From Pseudohalioglobus lutimaris (lineage in GTDB: Bacteria > Pseudomonadota > Gammaproteobacteria > Pseudomonadales > Halieaceae), in NCBI RefSeq assembly GCF_002866825.1, contig NZ_PKUS01000035.1, positions 1-53,308 on the forward strand: 53,308 bases of DNA, given 5' to 3'. Shown here in pieces: positions 1-8,311 of this stretch. Made by a program: the position numbers and the translations under genes. The notes beneath the pieces are model-generated. The model did not search any database, was not told where the DNA came from, and saw only the letters and a program-made list of their open reading frames with translations. Each line of letters begins with the position of its first letter. Position 1 is the first letter of the stretch.

Positions 1-8
1 TGGAAGAA

Positions 9-90
9 GGCCGCTGTGATCGTGGTATACCCCCGAAAGGGAGTCAAAAGGGGTTCGACCGCTAGGGGATATACCACGATTGCAGTGGCC
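9..90. other. Long imperfect hairpin, possible structured RNA
   Basis: Bases 9-34 pair with 65-90 over 26 positions. By hand I count 22 Watson-Crick pairs, three G-U wobbles (13-86, 17-82, 18-81) and one mismatch (30-69), closing a 30-base loop (35-64). The wobbles keep the stem intact as RNA but would be mismatches in a DNA cruciform, which favours a transcribed structure. The loop contains GGTTCGACC, reminiscent of a T-loop, but there is no acceptor stem or CCA end. I do not recognise it as tRNA, tmRNA, 6S, SRP or RNase P RNA. Strand of transcription is unknown. Confidence 0.45.
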
Positions 91-374
91 GCTCAGCTGG
101 AAAGTGTCTATCAACTAAGCAACCCCGCTAATCTGCGATGAACCTTTTTTTTGCGCGCATTTTACTGTTACCCGCCGCTGCGCTTGTCAAGCCTGTGTGC
201 CCGCTACGCAGCCGGCGCTGCCGATAGGCCGTTGCGCATGGCCCGAAAAATGTCTTGCCCGTCACACTTCTGCAAACGACAGGGAAAACCCCCACCTTTT
301 CCTTGATCTCGCTCACATTCGGACTGGTACCATCCGCCATAATCGCCGAATCAAGCTATACGAGAAAGAAGAAG
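91..374. other. Upstream region without a recognisable gene
   Basis: No credible coding region or tRNA was seen. A run of eight T at 145-152 follows the hairpin region but has no stem immediately before it, so it is not a clear terminator. A reading frame runs upstream from the fusion ATPase gene to 255, but its first 40 residues look like non-coding translation and the ATG at 375 is the better start. Promoter elements could not be assigned with confidence. Confidence 0.4.
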
Positions 375-2633
375 ATGAACCATCGCAACAGCTCTGTTGC
401 CAAGCGTGTTACCCAGGCCATGCGCGCCCTGCCACGGGACCATTTCATCGAGATGAGCGACCCGTCGCTGGTGGTTGGGCGCATTATCCCACCCACCAAC
501 GCGATATCCGAGATCCTCCAGCACGCGACAATCATGCCCGAACACAAAGTACTGCTGGTCGGCACTGGCGCTGGCTACGTGGCAGCCGTGACCAGCAAGC
601 TGGCCGCACAGGTGGTTGCCCTGGAAATCGATTCCACCATGGCCAACCAGGCACAACTGCGCTTCAACGAGCTGGGCCTGCGGAACCTGGTCCAGCGCAC
701 CGGTGACGGCACAGCCGGTGCCGCAGACCTGGGGCCCTACGACCGTATCCTGGTATCCACCCCCCGTGTGGCCGACAAGGCAGAGCTGATTGCCCAACTC
801 GCGGATGGCGGGCTGCTGCTGGCCATAGAACACGGCGAAAACAACAGCCCGATTCTCACCCGCTATGAAATCAGTGAATTGGGCGCGACTCTGCGTAAAG
901 AGCTGGCCATGGTGGACTTTTCACGGGACACCGGCATGACCCTGCTGGACATGGGCATGGTCGACCAGGTGATGCTATCGGAGGCCCGACGCGTCGCGCG
1001 GGACAAGAAGCTACCCGTGATCAAGGTGTTGCGCGACAAACTCAACATGGAGGACGCAACACTCTATAAACGCCTCGCCGAAGAAAAAGCCATGCCCTTC
1101 GCCACCATTGAGGAACTGCTCCCGCAGGTGCAGCCAGAGTTGATGGAGGGCTTCTCACGCAGCTTTCTCGACAGTCACCACCTGATTCCACTGAAGGCAG
1201 ACGGCCATAGCCTGCAAGTGGCCACCGACGACCCCGACAGTTCTATAGGCGACATCTTTCACATGTATCCCTATCAAGCGGTGGACAAGGTACTGGTCAC
1301 GCCAAACGACTTCAAGCGGCTGTGGACCACCGTGGAGCTGTCACTGCAGGGTAACGCGGAGCAGCTCTGGACAGCCACCGCAAAGCTCAAGGAAGAGCAG
1401 GAAGACTTGCTTGATGGCGAGAAAAACAAGGTCGAGGCGCACCTGATCACACTCTGTGACGCCCTGCTGGTGGAAGCTGTCAGTGAAGGTGCCAGCGATC
1501 TGCACATCGAACAGTACAAGCATCGCGTTCGCATTCGACTGCGGGTCGATGGGGATCTTCACGACCTCAACCAGTACAAGCTGTCGCCACAGGATGCACG
1601 CGGCCTGATCAACGTTATCAAGATTCGCGGCGACATGGACATCGCCGAGAAGCGCCTGCCCCAGGGAGGTCGCTCGCAGCTGACCGCCGGTGGCGTTAAT
1701 TACGATCTGCGTATTCAGGTGCAGCCCTCGCTGCATGGCGAAGCCGCGGTCATCCGCATGCTGCCGCAGTCCGGCAACATCGTCGCCATCGAGGACCTGG
1801 GCATGACGCCCAAACTTATGAAAGACTACCGGCGCCTGTTGCAGAACCCCTCGGGACTGGTGCTGGTGGTCGGTCCGACCGGATCAGGCAAGTCCACCAC
1901 GCTCTACGCCGGTCTTTCGGAATTGGCCAAGGACGGGCGCCGCAAAGTGCTGACCATCGAGGATCCCATTGAATACTCCATCGAGGGCATACAGCAGACC
2001 TGGAGCCGCCCGGATATCGGCTTCAGCTTTGCCGACGGCATGCGCTCCTTTGTGCGCCTGGACCCGGACGTTATCCTGGTGGGGGAGATACGCGATACCG
2101 AAACTGCTCTGGAAGCGATTCGTGCGTCACAAACGGGACACGTGGTGCTCTCGACCCTGCACGCCAATGACGCGGTGGATGCGCTGCAGCGCATCTACGA
2201 TCTGCAGGTCCACGCTAATTCAATTGCCAGTGAATTGATGGCCGTGATATCCCAGAAACTGGCCAAGCGCATCTGCCCCGAATGTCGCCGGGAGGTTGAG
2301 CCCGACCCGGCCATTCTCGCCGAGCTGTTTCCGGAAAGCGTGCCCGACAGCTTCCGCTGCTATGAAGGCGCCGGGTGTGAAGCCTGCAATGGCCGCGGCA
2401 CCAAAGGACGTGTCGCCGTGGTGGAATACATGCAGGTCAACAGCGAAATTCGCACGGGGATCTCCCTGCAGTATCCCATCGCGCGATTGCGGGCCACAGC
2501 ACTGGATTGCGGCTTGGTCACCATGCGCGACAGCGCCCTGGCCCACGTGGTTGATGGCACCATTCCCTTGTCTGAGCTGCCCCGGGTACTCCCCTCGGAA
2601 CGTATGGCACCGGAAAAACGGGGTGCATGGTAG
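375..2633 (+). CDS. Methyltransferase-like/GspE-PilB fusion ATPase
   Basis: 752 residues when started at the ATG at 375, which follows a purine-rich stretch (GAAAGAAGAAG). Residues 1-190 resemble protein-L-isoaspartate O-methyltransferase: SAM motif I VLLVGTGAGY at 59-68, an acidic end of beta-2 (ALEID), then a GDG loop near 110. Residues 200-330 look like a GspE N-terminal (MshEN) domain. Residues 350-750 are a type II/IV secretion ATPase with Walker A GPTGSGKST at 500-508, Walker B ILVGE near 567-571 and paired cysteines C634/C637 and C668/C671 for zinc. Such ATPases power type IV pilus or type II secretion assembly at the inner membrane. The fused methyltransferase lacks the usual QTIS substrate motif, so its activity is uncertain. 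The next gene starts directly after the stop. No pilin or secretion genes lie nearby. Confidence 0.85.
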   Translation: MNHRNSSVAKRVTQAMRALPRDHFIEMSDPSLVVGRIIPPTNAISEILQHATIMPEHKVLLVGTGAGYVAAVTSKLAAQVVALEIDSTMANQAQLRFNELGLRNLVQRTGDGTAGAADLGPYDRILVSTPRVADKAELIAQLADGGLLLAIEHGENNSPILTRYEISELGATLRKELAMVDFSRDTGMTLLDMGMVDQVMLSEARRVARDKKLPVIKVLRDKLNMEDATLYKRLAEEKAMPFATIEELLPQVQPELMEGFSRSFLDSHHLIPLKADGHSLQVATDDPDSSIGDIFHMYPYQAVDKVLVTPNDFKRLWTTVELSLQGNAEQLWTATAKLKEEQEDLLDGEKNKVEAHLITLCDALLVEAVSEGASDLHIEQYKHRVRIRLRVDGDLHDLNQYKLSPQDARGLINVIKIRGDMDIAEKRLPQGGRSQLTAGGVNYDLRIQVQPSLHGEAAVIRMLPQSGNIVAIEDLGMTPKLMKDYRRLLQNPSGLVLVVGPTGSGKSTTLYAGLSELAKDGRRKVLTIEDPIEYSIEGIQQTWSRPDIGFSFADGMRSFVRLDPDVILVGEIRDTETALEAIRASQTGHVVLSTLHANDAVDALQRIYDLQVHANSIASELMAVISQKLAKRICPECRREVEPDPAILAELFPESVPDSFRCYEGAGCEACNGRGTKGRVAVVEYMQVNSEIRTGISLQYPIARLRATALDCGLVTMRDSALAHVVDGTIPLSELPRVLPSERMAPEKRGAW

Positions 2634-3728
2634 GTGAACGCCAAGCACATCCAGCGGCTGCCAGCGGAAATCTACTACGCAGACGAACTAAAGCGATTGC
2701 GCGATCAGGACCCCTGGCCCAAACCGCCGGGCTGGTCGCTTTCGCCGCGGGCGGTAGAGGCCTTTGTGCTCGGGGACAGCAGCCAGCAGACCACGGCAAA
2801 ATTCGTCGCCCCCAGCGAAATCGTTACCCGGGTGATCATCTCACTGGCCACCCAACGCGGCGCGATGCTGGTGGGCGAGCCGGGTACCGCCAAGTCCTGG
2901 TTGTCGGAACTGATCTGCGCCGCAATTTGTGACGACTCCACACTGATTATCCAGGGCGGCGCCATAGAGACCGTGCAGCAACTGCTCTACACCTGGAATA
3001 CCGCCATACTCGAACGCCAGGGCCCCTGTCTGGAGGCACTCATACCCGGGCCCATGTACCGCGGCATGGAGCGTGGCCTGCTGGTACGCTATGAAGAGAT
3101 TGCCCGTTCCTCCCCTGCCCTGCAGGATGCCCTGCTCTCAATCATGTCAGAGCGATCAATCAACATACCCGAGCTGGCGGGTGAGCAAGGCACTCTTTAT
3201 GCGCGCGATGGCTTCAACCTGGTCGCGACGTCCAACACCACGGATGTGGGCGTCAACGAAATGAGCTCTGCGCTCAAGCGCCGTATGAATTTCGAGACGA
3301 TACGCCCGATCAAGTCAGTGGACGATGAAATTGGCGTAGTGATGCGTGAGGCGGAAAAAGCCCTGTTGGCATCGGGGGTGGATGTGCGACCGGATGAGGA
3401 TATTGTTCGCGCGCTCGTGGTTATCTTTCATGAACTACGCAATGGCCAGTCACTGGATGGCCGCAGCACCGACCGGCTGGCCTCCGCGGTTATGTCCACG
3501 GCCGAAGCCGTGTCCGTGGCCCATGCAATGGGCGTTCACGCGTATTACTACCGGGACGGGAAAATGCAGGCGGAGGACTTTACCGATTTCCTGGTCGGGG
3601 CTGCCATTAAAGACAACAGCGCGGACCTTAAACGCATGAACCATTACTTCGAGACGGAGGTGGCGGTGAAAGAAGGGCCACTGTGGCGCACAATCCACCA
3701 GCGCTGGCAAACATCATTCCGCTACTGA
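2634..3728 (+). CDS. MoxR-like AAA+ ATPase
   Basis: 364 residues from a GTG that abuts the TAG of the preceding gene (TAGGTG), so the two are probably translationally coupled. Walker A is GEPGTAKS near residue 83. A region with LLVRYEEI stands in the Walker B position, followed by a sensor-like ATSNTTD stretch and an arginine-rich ALKRRM segment. MoxR-type ATPases usually act as chaperones that insert cofactors or remodel complexes together with a VWA-domain partner. No VWA gene is adjacent here, the next gene being convergent, so the partner is either elsewhere or is the upstream fusion ATPase. It differs clearly from the classical MoxR at 18551. Confidence 0.8.
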   Translation: MNAKHIQRLPAEIYYADELKRLRDQDPWPKPPGWSLSPRAVEAFVLGDSSQQTTAKFVAPSEIVTRVIISLATQRGAMLVGEPGTAKSWLSELICAAICDDSTLIIQGGAIETVQQLLYTWNTAILERQGPCLEALIPGPMYRGMERGLLVRYEEIARSSPALQDALLSIMSERSINIPELAGEQGTLYARDGFNLVATSNTTDVGVNEMSSALKRRMNFETIRPIKSVDDEIGVVMREAEKALLASGVDVRPDEDIVRALVVIFHELRNGQSLDGRSTDRLASAVMSTAEAVSVAHAMGVHAYYYRDGKMQAEDFTDFLVGAAIKDNSADLKRMNHYFETEVAVKEGPLWRTIHQRWQTSFRY

Positions 3729-3748
3729 GCACCCTGCCGCCGCCGAAC

Positions 3749-4321
3749 TCAGGGCGCGTCAGATTCCTCGCGCAGGCGGATTGGACCAAACAGAGCCGGA
3801 AACCGGCCCTGGTAGTCGCGGTAGAAATTGCGGAAGTAGTCCATGTCCTGGACGACATCGCCAGACAGGCTCATTGCAGGGCCAAAACCACCCCGCTTCT
3901 GCGCAAAATCCAGAAATGAGGGCACGATGGGCACATCGGCACGCCGGGCGATATGATAGAAACCGGATTTCCAGTACTCCACCCACGCGCGTGTGCCCTC
4001 AGTGGGTACCACCAGAATCAGCTGCGCCCTGTCCCTGAACGCTTCCACCATTGAATCCACGGTGTTGCCATTGCGGTGGCGTACGATTGGCATGCCTCCC
4101 AGGGCACGCATCATCCATCCCAGCGGAGGCCAGAACAAAGAGTGCTTGGCCATCCACGTCACCTTCATTTCGAATGCAGCGGCGTACAGCAACATCAATG
4201 GGAAATCCCAGTTCGAGGTATGCGGTGCAGCGATCAATACATAACGCGGGGCCACTGGCCGCTCGCCTTCGAGTGACCAGCCGAACAGGCGCAGCGTCCA
4301 TCTCGCCAGGGTTTTCTTCAT
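3749..4321 (-). CDS. Lysophospholipid acyltransferase family (PlsC-like)
   Basis: 190 residues from the ATG at 4321 (MKKTLARW...). Two earlier in-frame starts exist: ATG at 4357, and TTG at 4378, which overlaps the yaiI stop. I chose 4321 because homologues begin near this point, but the choice is uncertain. The acyltransferase block H-T-S-N-W-D (HX4D) lies in APHTSNWDF, and PTEGTR forms the second conserved block. Family members transfer acyl chains to lysophospholipids or related acceptors at the inner membrane. There is an aromatic-rich segment after the HX4D motif but no clear multi-span membrane region. It follows yaiI closely on the same strand and could be co-transcribed with it. Confidence 0.8.
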   Translation of the reverse strand: MKKTLARWTLRLFGWSLEGERPVAPRYVLIAAPHTSNWDFPLMLLYAAAFEMKVTWMAKHSLFWPPLGWMMRALGGMPIVRHRNGNTVDSMVEAFRDRAQLILVVPTEGTRAWVEYWKSGFYHIARRADVPIVPSFLDFAQKRGGFGPAMSLSGDVVQDMDYFRNFYRDYQGRFPALFGPIRLREESDAP

Positions 4322-4374
4322 CGGGTAATCCAAATGGGTGGGGGCGCAGATTATCATAGGATCTGGCTGATTAC

Positions 4375-4827
4375 TCAACCGTGCCGGGCGAGGTAGCGAT
4401 CCAGTGCGTTGGCGAAGGTCTGTTTGTCTCTATCATTGAGCGCGGGCGGGCCTCCACGCACTTCTCCGGTGGAACGCATGGTCTCCATGAAGTCACGCAT
4501 GTTCAGACGCTGGCGAATGTTATTCCGGGTGAACTGCTCACCGCGCGGGGAAATCACCCCGGCGCCTTTATCGATGACCTCGGCGGCCAGCGGAATGTCT
4601 GAGGTGATGACCAGGTCGCCCTCCTTTACCTGCTGCGCGATGTAGTCATCAGCCAAGTCAAATCCCTGCGGCACCTGTCGGCAGGAAATGTACTCGGAGG
4701 CGGGAACGGTCAGTATATGGTTGGCCACCAGGGTAAGGGGTAGTTCCACGCGCACCGCGGCACGAAACAGGATTTCCCTGATTACCCTGGGGCAGGCGTC
4801 CGCGTCCACCCAGATTGAAATTGCCAC
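4375..4827 (-). CDS. yaiI: YaiI/YqxD family protein (UPF0178, DUF188)
   Basis: 150 residues from a GTG at 4827, with GGGAG about eight bases upstream on the minus strand. The N-terminus [15 protein letters not shown] and the later [11 protein letters not shown] and SPRGEQFT blocks are characteristic of this family, which has a PIN-like fold with conserved aspartates. The biochemical role is not established. Length matches the family (about 150). It is divergent from yjbQ and lies just upstream of the acyltransferase gene. Confidence 0.9.
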   Translation of the reverse strand: MAISIWVDADACPRVIREILFRAAVRVELPLTLVANHILTVPASEYISCRQVPQGFDLADDYIAQQVKEGDLVITSDIPLAAEVIDKGAGVISPRGEQFTRNNIRQRLNMRDFMETMRSTGEVRGGPPALNDRDKQTFANALDRYLARHG

Positions 4828-4945
4828 TGCTCATGCTCCCTCGTTGCGCGCTACACATTTTAGCGCTTTGCGCGGTGGGCGACGCAAGCCTTTGTCGCAC
4901 TCGATCGGTTAAACTGCGAGGCCTGCATGGAAAAAGGAGAGCGCG

Positions 4946-5347
4946 GTGATTGACTATCTTGACATCGAGGTCAGTGGACAGGGCCTGCACGCGTTTACAG
5001 GGCAGGTCAGCAAAGCAGTGTCGCGCTGCGGACAGCGCGAGGGACTCTGCACGCTTTTCATCCGTCACACATCCGCCAGCCTGCTGATCCAGGAGAACTA
5101 CGACGACAGCGCGCGCCTGGACCTGGAGAACTGGCTCAACCGGCTGGTGCCGGAAAACGACCCTCTCTACACCCACACCCTTGAGGGACCAGACGACATG
5201 CCCGCGCATATCAAATCGGCGCTCACTGCGACCCAGCTGAGCATACCCTTCGCGGCAGGTGAGCTGTTGCTGGGTACCTGGCAGGGTATCTACCTGTGGG
5301 AGCATCGACACCATCCCTGCCGCCGGCAGGTCGTTGTGCACCTGTAA
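4946..5347 (+). CDS. yjbQ: YjbQ family protein (UPF0047)
   Basis: 133 residues from GTG at 4946. AGGAGA at 4935-4940 lies five bases upstream and decides the start; the ATG at 4927 is out of frame and stops after eight codons. The conserved blocks FIRHTSASLLIQENYD, a DDMPAHIKSAL segment and GTWQGIYLWEHR identify the family. Members have weak thiamine-phosphate synthase activity in vitro, but the physiological role is unclear. Length is normal. It stands alone between divergent yaiI and a degenerate region. Confidence 0.9.
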   Translation: MIDYLDIEVSGQGLHAFTGQVSKAVSRCGQREGLCTLFIRHTSASLLIQENYDDSARLDLENWLNRLVPENDPLYTHTLEGPDDMPAHIKSALTATQLSIPFAAGELLLGTWQGIYLWEHRHHPCRRQVVVHL

Positions 5348-5435
5348 ACGCAGGAGACAGCTTCAGCTTCTGTTCAGGATGCCCCGTTAACGTATCACCG
5401 GGCGTGCAGTTGCGCTCAACCAGGACAGCGCAAAG

Positions 5436-5519
5436 ATGGCATCACAACGTTTACACGGCCTGGACTTCCTGCGCGCATTGATGATGAGCGGCACTTGCAT
5501 CGCCAGCGACCCGTCATAG
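5436..5519 (+). pseudogene. N-terminal remnant of an acyltransferase-3 family gene
   Basis: A short frame of 27 codons from ATG at 5436 to TAG at 5519 encodes RLHGLDFLRALMMSG, which matches how integral-membrane acyltransferase family 3 (OpgC/NodX-like) proteins begin: a basic start, then LDFLRAL leading into the first helix. The frame breaks after about 22 residues and nothing resembling the remaining roughly 350 residues follows. I infer a gene lost by internal deletion, but a chance match over so few residues cannot be excluded. Confidence 0.4.
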
Positions 5520-5828
5520 CCGGCACCAGGAGGTTGGCAGACCTGCGAAGCCGCGCTTACGGGCGAAACAACCGACGGGATTTCCACTGCATCGTTTTTC
5601 ATCGTATGGTAACGGCCTGAACGTGAGATCAACGCCTCAATGGAATACCCATCGGCGCTCTCCTGAGCGGCGGGCAGAGCAGTGTAACGGGACCCTAACC
5701 GGCGGCGAAATCCGTCATTTTTTAGCTCCCCCTGACCAGGAAACAGGCAAGGCCATGCATGCAGCGCGAATGCCCAAGAGCAAACTCCATTGCGGCCTTC
5801 TGTGCCTCTGCGCCAGCCGAGCGCTGCG
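5520..5828. other. Intergenic stretch, no gene seen
   Basis: No convincing coding frame, repeat or RNA was found between the acyltransferase remnant and glcD. Frames on either strand here have no recognisable motif. It probably contains the glcDEF promoter and, if the remnant is real, decayed sequence from the lost gene. Confidence 0.4.
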
Positions 5829-7277
5829 GTGAACGCGCCTCCCGCCTTTTCAAAGCAGGCACTGGCGTCGGCTTTACGCGCAATACTGCCCGCTGAGTGC
5901 CTGGTAGAAGACAAGGAAAGCCAGCGGCCTTTCGAGTGCGACGGGCTGTCGCTGTATCGCGAACTACCCCTGCTGGTGGCGCTGCCGGAAACGGTTGAAC
6001 AGGTGCAGGCCATAATGCAGTGCTGTCACCGCCTGCAGGTACCCGTCGTTGCCCGTGGTTCCGGCACCGGACTGTGCGCCGGCGCGATGCCCCACCCCGA
6101 GGGTGTGCTGCTGGGCCTGTCGAAGCTCAATGCGATAATGGAGATTGACCCACAGGCGCGCACTGCCAGGGTGCAACCGGGAGTCACCAACCTGTCCATA
6201 TCCGAGGCCGTCGCGCCCCATGGGCTTTACTACGGACCCGACCCATCCTCCCAGATCGCCTGCAGTATCGGTGGCAACGTGGCGGAGAATTCAGGCGGTG
6301 TGCACTGCCTGAAATACGGCCTCACCGTGCACAATTTGCTTTCCGTAGAAATGATTACTGCCCAGGGGGAACGGGTAGAACTGGGGAGCAGCGGGCTGGA
6401 CAGCCCGGGTTACGACCTGATGGCGCTGGTGACGGGTTCCGAGGGACTGCTGGGCGTGGTAACGGCAGTCACGGTGAAGCTGCTGCCGCTGCCGGAGGTT
6501 GCCCGCGTGGTGATGGCGGGCTTCGACAGCGTGCGTGCCGCTGGTGATGCAGTGGGCGCCGTTATCGCTGCCGGCATCATTCCCGCCGGCCTGGAAATGA
6601 TGGACGCCCTGGCGGTACAGGCTGCCGAGGACTTCGCCCATGCAGGCTATCCTCGCGATGCCCAGGCCGTACTGCTGTGCGAACTTGATGGCACCGAACA
6701 GGAAGTAGACCAGCATATCGCCGCTGTAGAGCGCATATTCACCGAGGGGGGCGCGACCACCCTGAGAGTATCGGCGAGCGACGCGGAGCGCGCCCTGCTC
6801 TGGAAAGGCCGCAAGTCAGCCTTCCCGGCGGTGGGCCGTATGAGCCCCGACTACTACTGCATGGACGGCACCATCCCCCGCAGCCAGGTCAGTCACGTAC
6901 TGGAAGAGATCAGCAGGCTGTCAACAAAGTACCAACTTCGCTGCGCCAACGTTTTCCATGCCGGCGACGGTAACCTGCATCCGCTGATTATGTTTGATGG
7001 AGGCTGCGCTGAACAGGTCGCCCGAGCGGAACAATTCGGCGCAGAGATTCTCGAGCTGTCGGTGGCGGTCGGAGGCTGCATTACCGGAGAGCACGGCGTT
7101 GGCCTGGAAAAGCTTGCGCAGATGGAAAGCCAGTTCAGCATCGCAGAGCTGCACCAGTTTGAAGATATCAAGCACGCCTTCGACCCCGCCCTGACGCTCA
7201 ACCCTGGCAAAGGCATTCCCATCCTCAAGCGCTGCCAGGAATATCGAGCACTGCCACGGAAGCACCAGCATGGCTGA
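5829..7277 (+). CDS. glcD: Glycolate oxidase subunit GlcD
   Basis: 482 residues from GTG at 5829. A TTG at 5790 would add 13 residues with no family support, and neither has a clear ribosome site. GlcD is the FAD-binding catalytic subunit that oxidises glycolate to glyoxylate at the inner face of the membrane. The sequence closely follows E. coli GlcD along its length: ARGSGTGLCAGAMP (FAD loop, about 75-88), DPSSQIACSIGGNVAENSGG, SPDYYCMDGTIPR, FHAGDGNLHP and GEHGVGLEK near the C-terminus. It overlaps glcE by eight bases, forming a glcDEF operon. No glcC-type regulator is adjacent. The operon allows use of glycolate, a common algal exudate. Confidence 0.95.
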   Translation: MNAPPAFSKQALASALRAILPAECLVEDKESQRPFECDGLSLYRELPLLVALPETVEQVQAIMQCCHRLQVPVVARGSGTGLCAGAMPHPEGVLLGLSKLNAIMEIDPQARTARVQPGVTNLSISEAVAPHGLYYGPDPSSQIACSIGGNVAENSGGVHCLKYGLTVHNLLSVEMITAQGERVELGSSGLDSPGYDLMALVTGSEGLLGVVTAVTVKLLPLPEVARVVMAGFDSVRAAGDAVGAVIAAGIIPAGLEMMDALAVQAAEDFAHAGYPRDAQAVLLCELDGTEQEVDQHIAAVERIFTEGGATTLRVSASDAERALLWKGRKSAFPAVGRMSPDYYCMDGTIPRSQVSHVLEEISRLSTKYQLRCANVFHAGDGNLHPLIMFDGGCAEQVARAEQFGAEILELSVAVGGCITGEHGVGLEKLAQMESQFSIAELHQFEDIKHAFDPALTLNPGKGIPILKRCQEYRALPRKHQHG

Positions 7278-8307
7278 CCTGCTTGCCCACTTGCAGGCTC
7301 ACGTGCGCGAGGCCGCCGCCAACGCCAGCCCCGTTGCCATACGCGCGGGCAACACCAAGAGTCACCTGGTCGGTCGCTACTGCCATGCGCGGCCGCTTGA
7401 CGTCGGCGATCACCGCGGCGTTATCGATTATCAACCCGACGAATTGGTGATCAGCGCCAGGGCCGGAACGCCGCTGCCAGAACTGGAGTCCGTGCTGGCC
7501 GAGCACAACCAGGTGCTGCCCTTCGAGCCTCCGCGCTACGGCGGGCGCGCCACCCTGGGCGGAACGCTGGCCTGCAATCTTTCCGGGCCCGCGCGCCCGT
7601 GGCTGGGCTCGGTTCGCGACGCGGTGCTGGGAGTGCAGTTGATCAACGGTGAGGCACAAGTGCTCAACGTCGGCGGCAAGGTAATGAAGAATGTTGCCGG
7701 TTATGACGTCTCGCGCCTGCAGGCAGGTGCGCTGGGCACGCTGGGGGTGATCACCCAGATCCACCTCAAAGTGTTGCCACGCGCACAAGCGACACAAACC
7801 CTGGCCTATGAAATGACAGCGTCGCAGGCCCTGGAGACCATGTGCTCCCGCGCCCGGGAGCCCAGGCCGCTGACGGGCGCCTGCTGGGTAAACAACCGGC
7901 TTTTCCTGCGCCTGGCGGGAGCCGCAAGCGCTGTGCGCCACACCGCGAGCCAGTGGGGAGGTGAACAGCTTGACGACGAGATCTGGTCGCAGCTGCGGGA
8001 AATGAGCCACCCTTTTTTCGCCGGGAAAGCCCCTCTCTGGCGGCTGTCTACCGCTCCCAACGCGCCCCACTGCGAAGGTGTCGAACAGTGTATCGACTGG
8101 GGCGGCGCGCAGCGCTGGTTGCGCGGTGAGGCCCGGTCACTGGACCTGCCTCGCGGTGCCCACCTCAGCCTGTTTGCCGGCGGCGACCGCGATACGGAAG
8201 TTCGCGGCGCCCTTGACCCGGTGCAGCAGCGACTGCAACAGCGCCTGAAAAAATCTTTTGACCCCGCGGGCATTTTCAACCCCGGGCGTCTCTACAGCTG
8301 GATGTAG
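7270..8307 (+). CDS. glcE: Glycolate oxidase subunit GlcE
   Basis: 345 residues starting inside the end of glcD, so translation is probably coupled. It is a second, smaller FAD-binding (PCMH) subunit: RAGNTKSHLVG near the N-terminus, LGGTLACNLSGPARPW, then GGKVMKNVAGYDVSRLQAGALGTLGVI, all typical of GlcE. The C-terminus FDPAGIFNPGRLYSWM matches the usual end of this family. It works with GlcD and the iron-sulfur subunit GlcF to pass electrons from glycolate to the quinone pool. Confidence 0.95.
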   Translation: MADLLAHLQAHVREAAANASPVAIRAGNTKSHLVGRYCHARPLDVGDHRGVIDYQPDELVISARAGTPLPELESVLAEHNQVLPFEPPRYGGRATLGGTLACNLSGPARPWLGSVRDAVLGVQLINGEAQVLNVGGKVMKNVAGYDVSRLQAGALGTLGVITQIHLKVLPRAQATQTLAYEMTASQALETMCSRAREPRPLTGACWVNNRLFLRLAGAASAVRHTASQWGGEQLDDEIWSQLREMSHPFFAGKAPLWRLSTAPNAPHCEGVEQCIDWGGAQRWLRGEARSLDLPRGAHLSLFAGGDRDTEVRGALDPVQQRLQQRLKKSFDPAGIFNPGRLYSWM

Positions 8308-8311
8308 CATC

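Noticed and set aside
9-120. tRNA or tmRNA because of a GGTTCGACC loop
   Set aside because: No acceptor stem, anticodon arm or CCA end can be folded; the dominant structure is a single long hairpin.
255-374. Upstream extension of the fusion ATPase
   Set aside because: The 40 extra residues have no signal or domain; the ATG at 375 has a better ribosome-site context and begins the methyltransferase-like domain.
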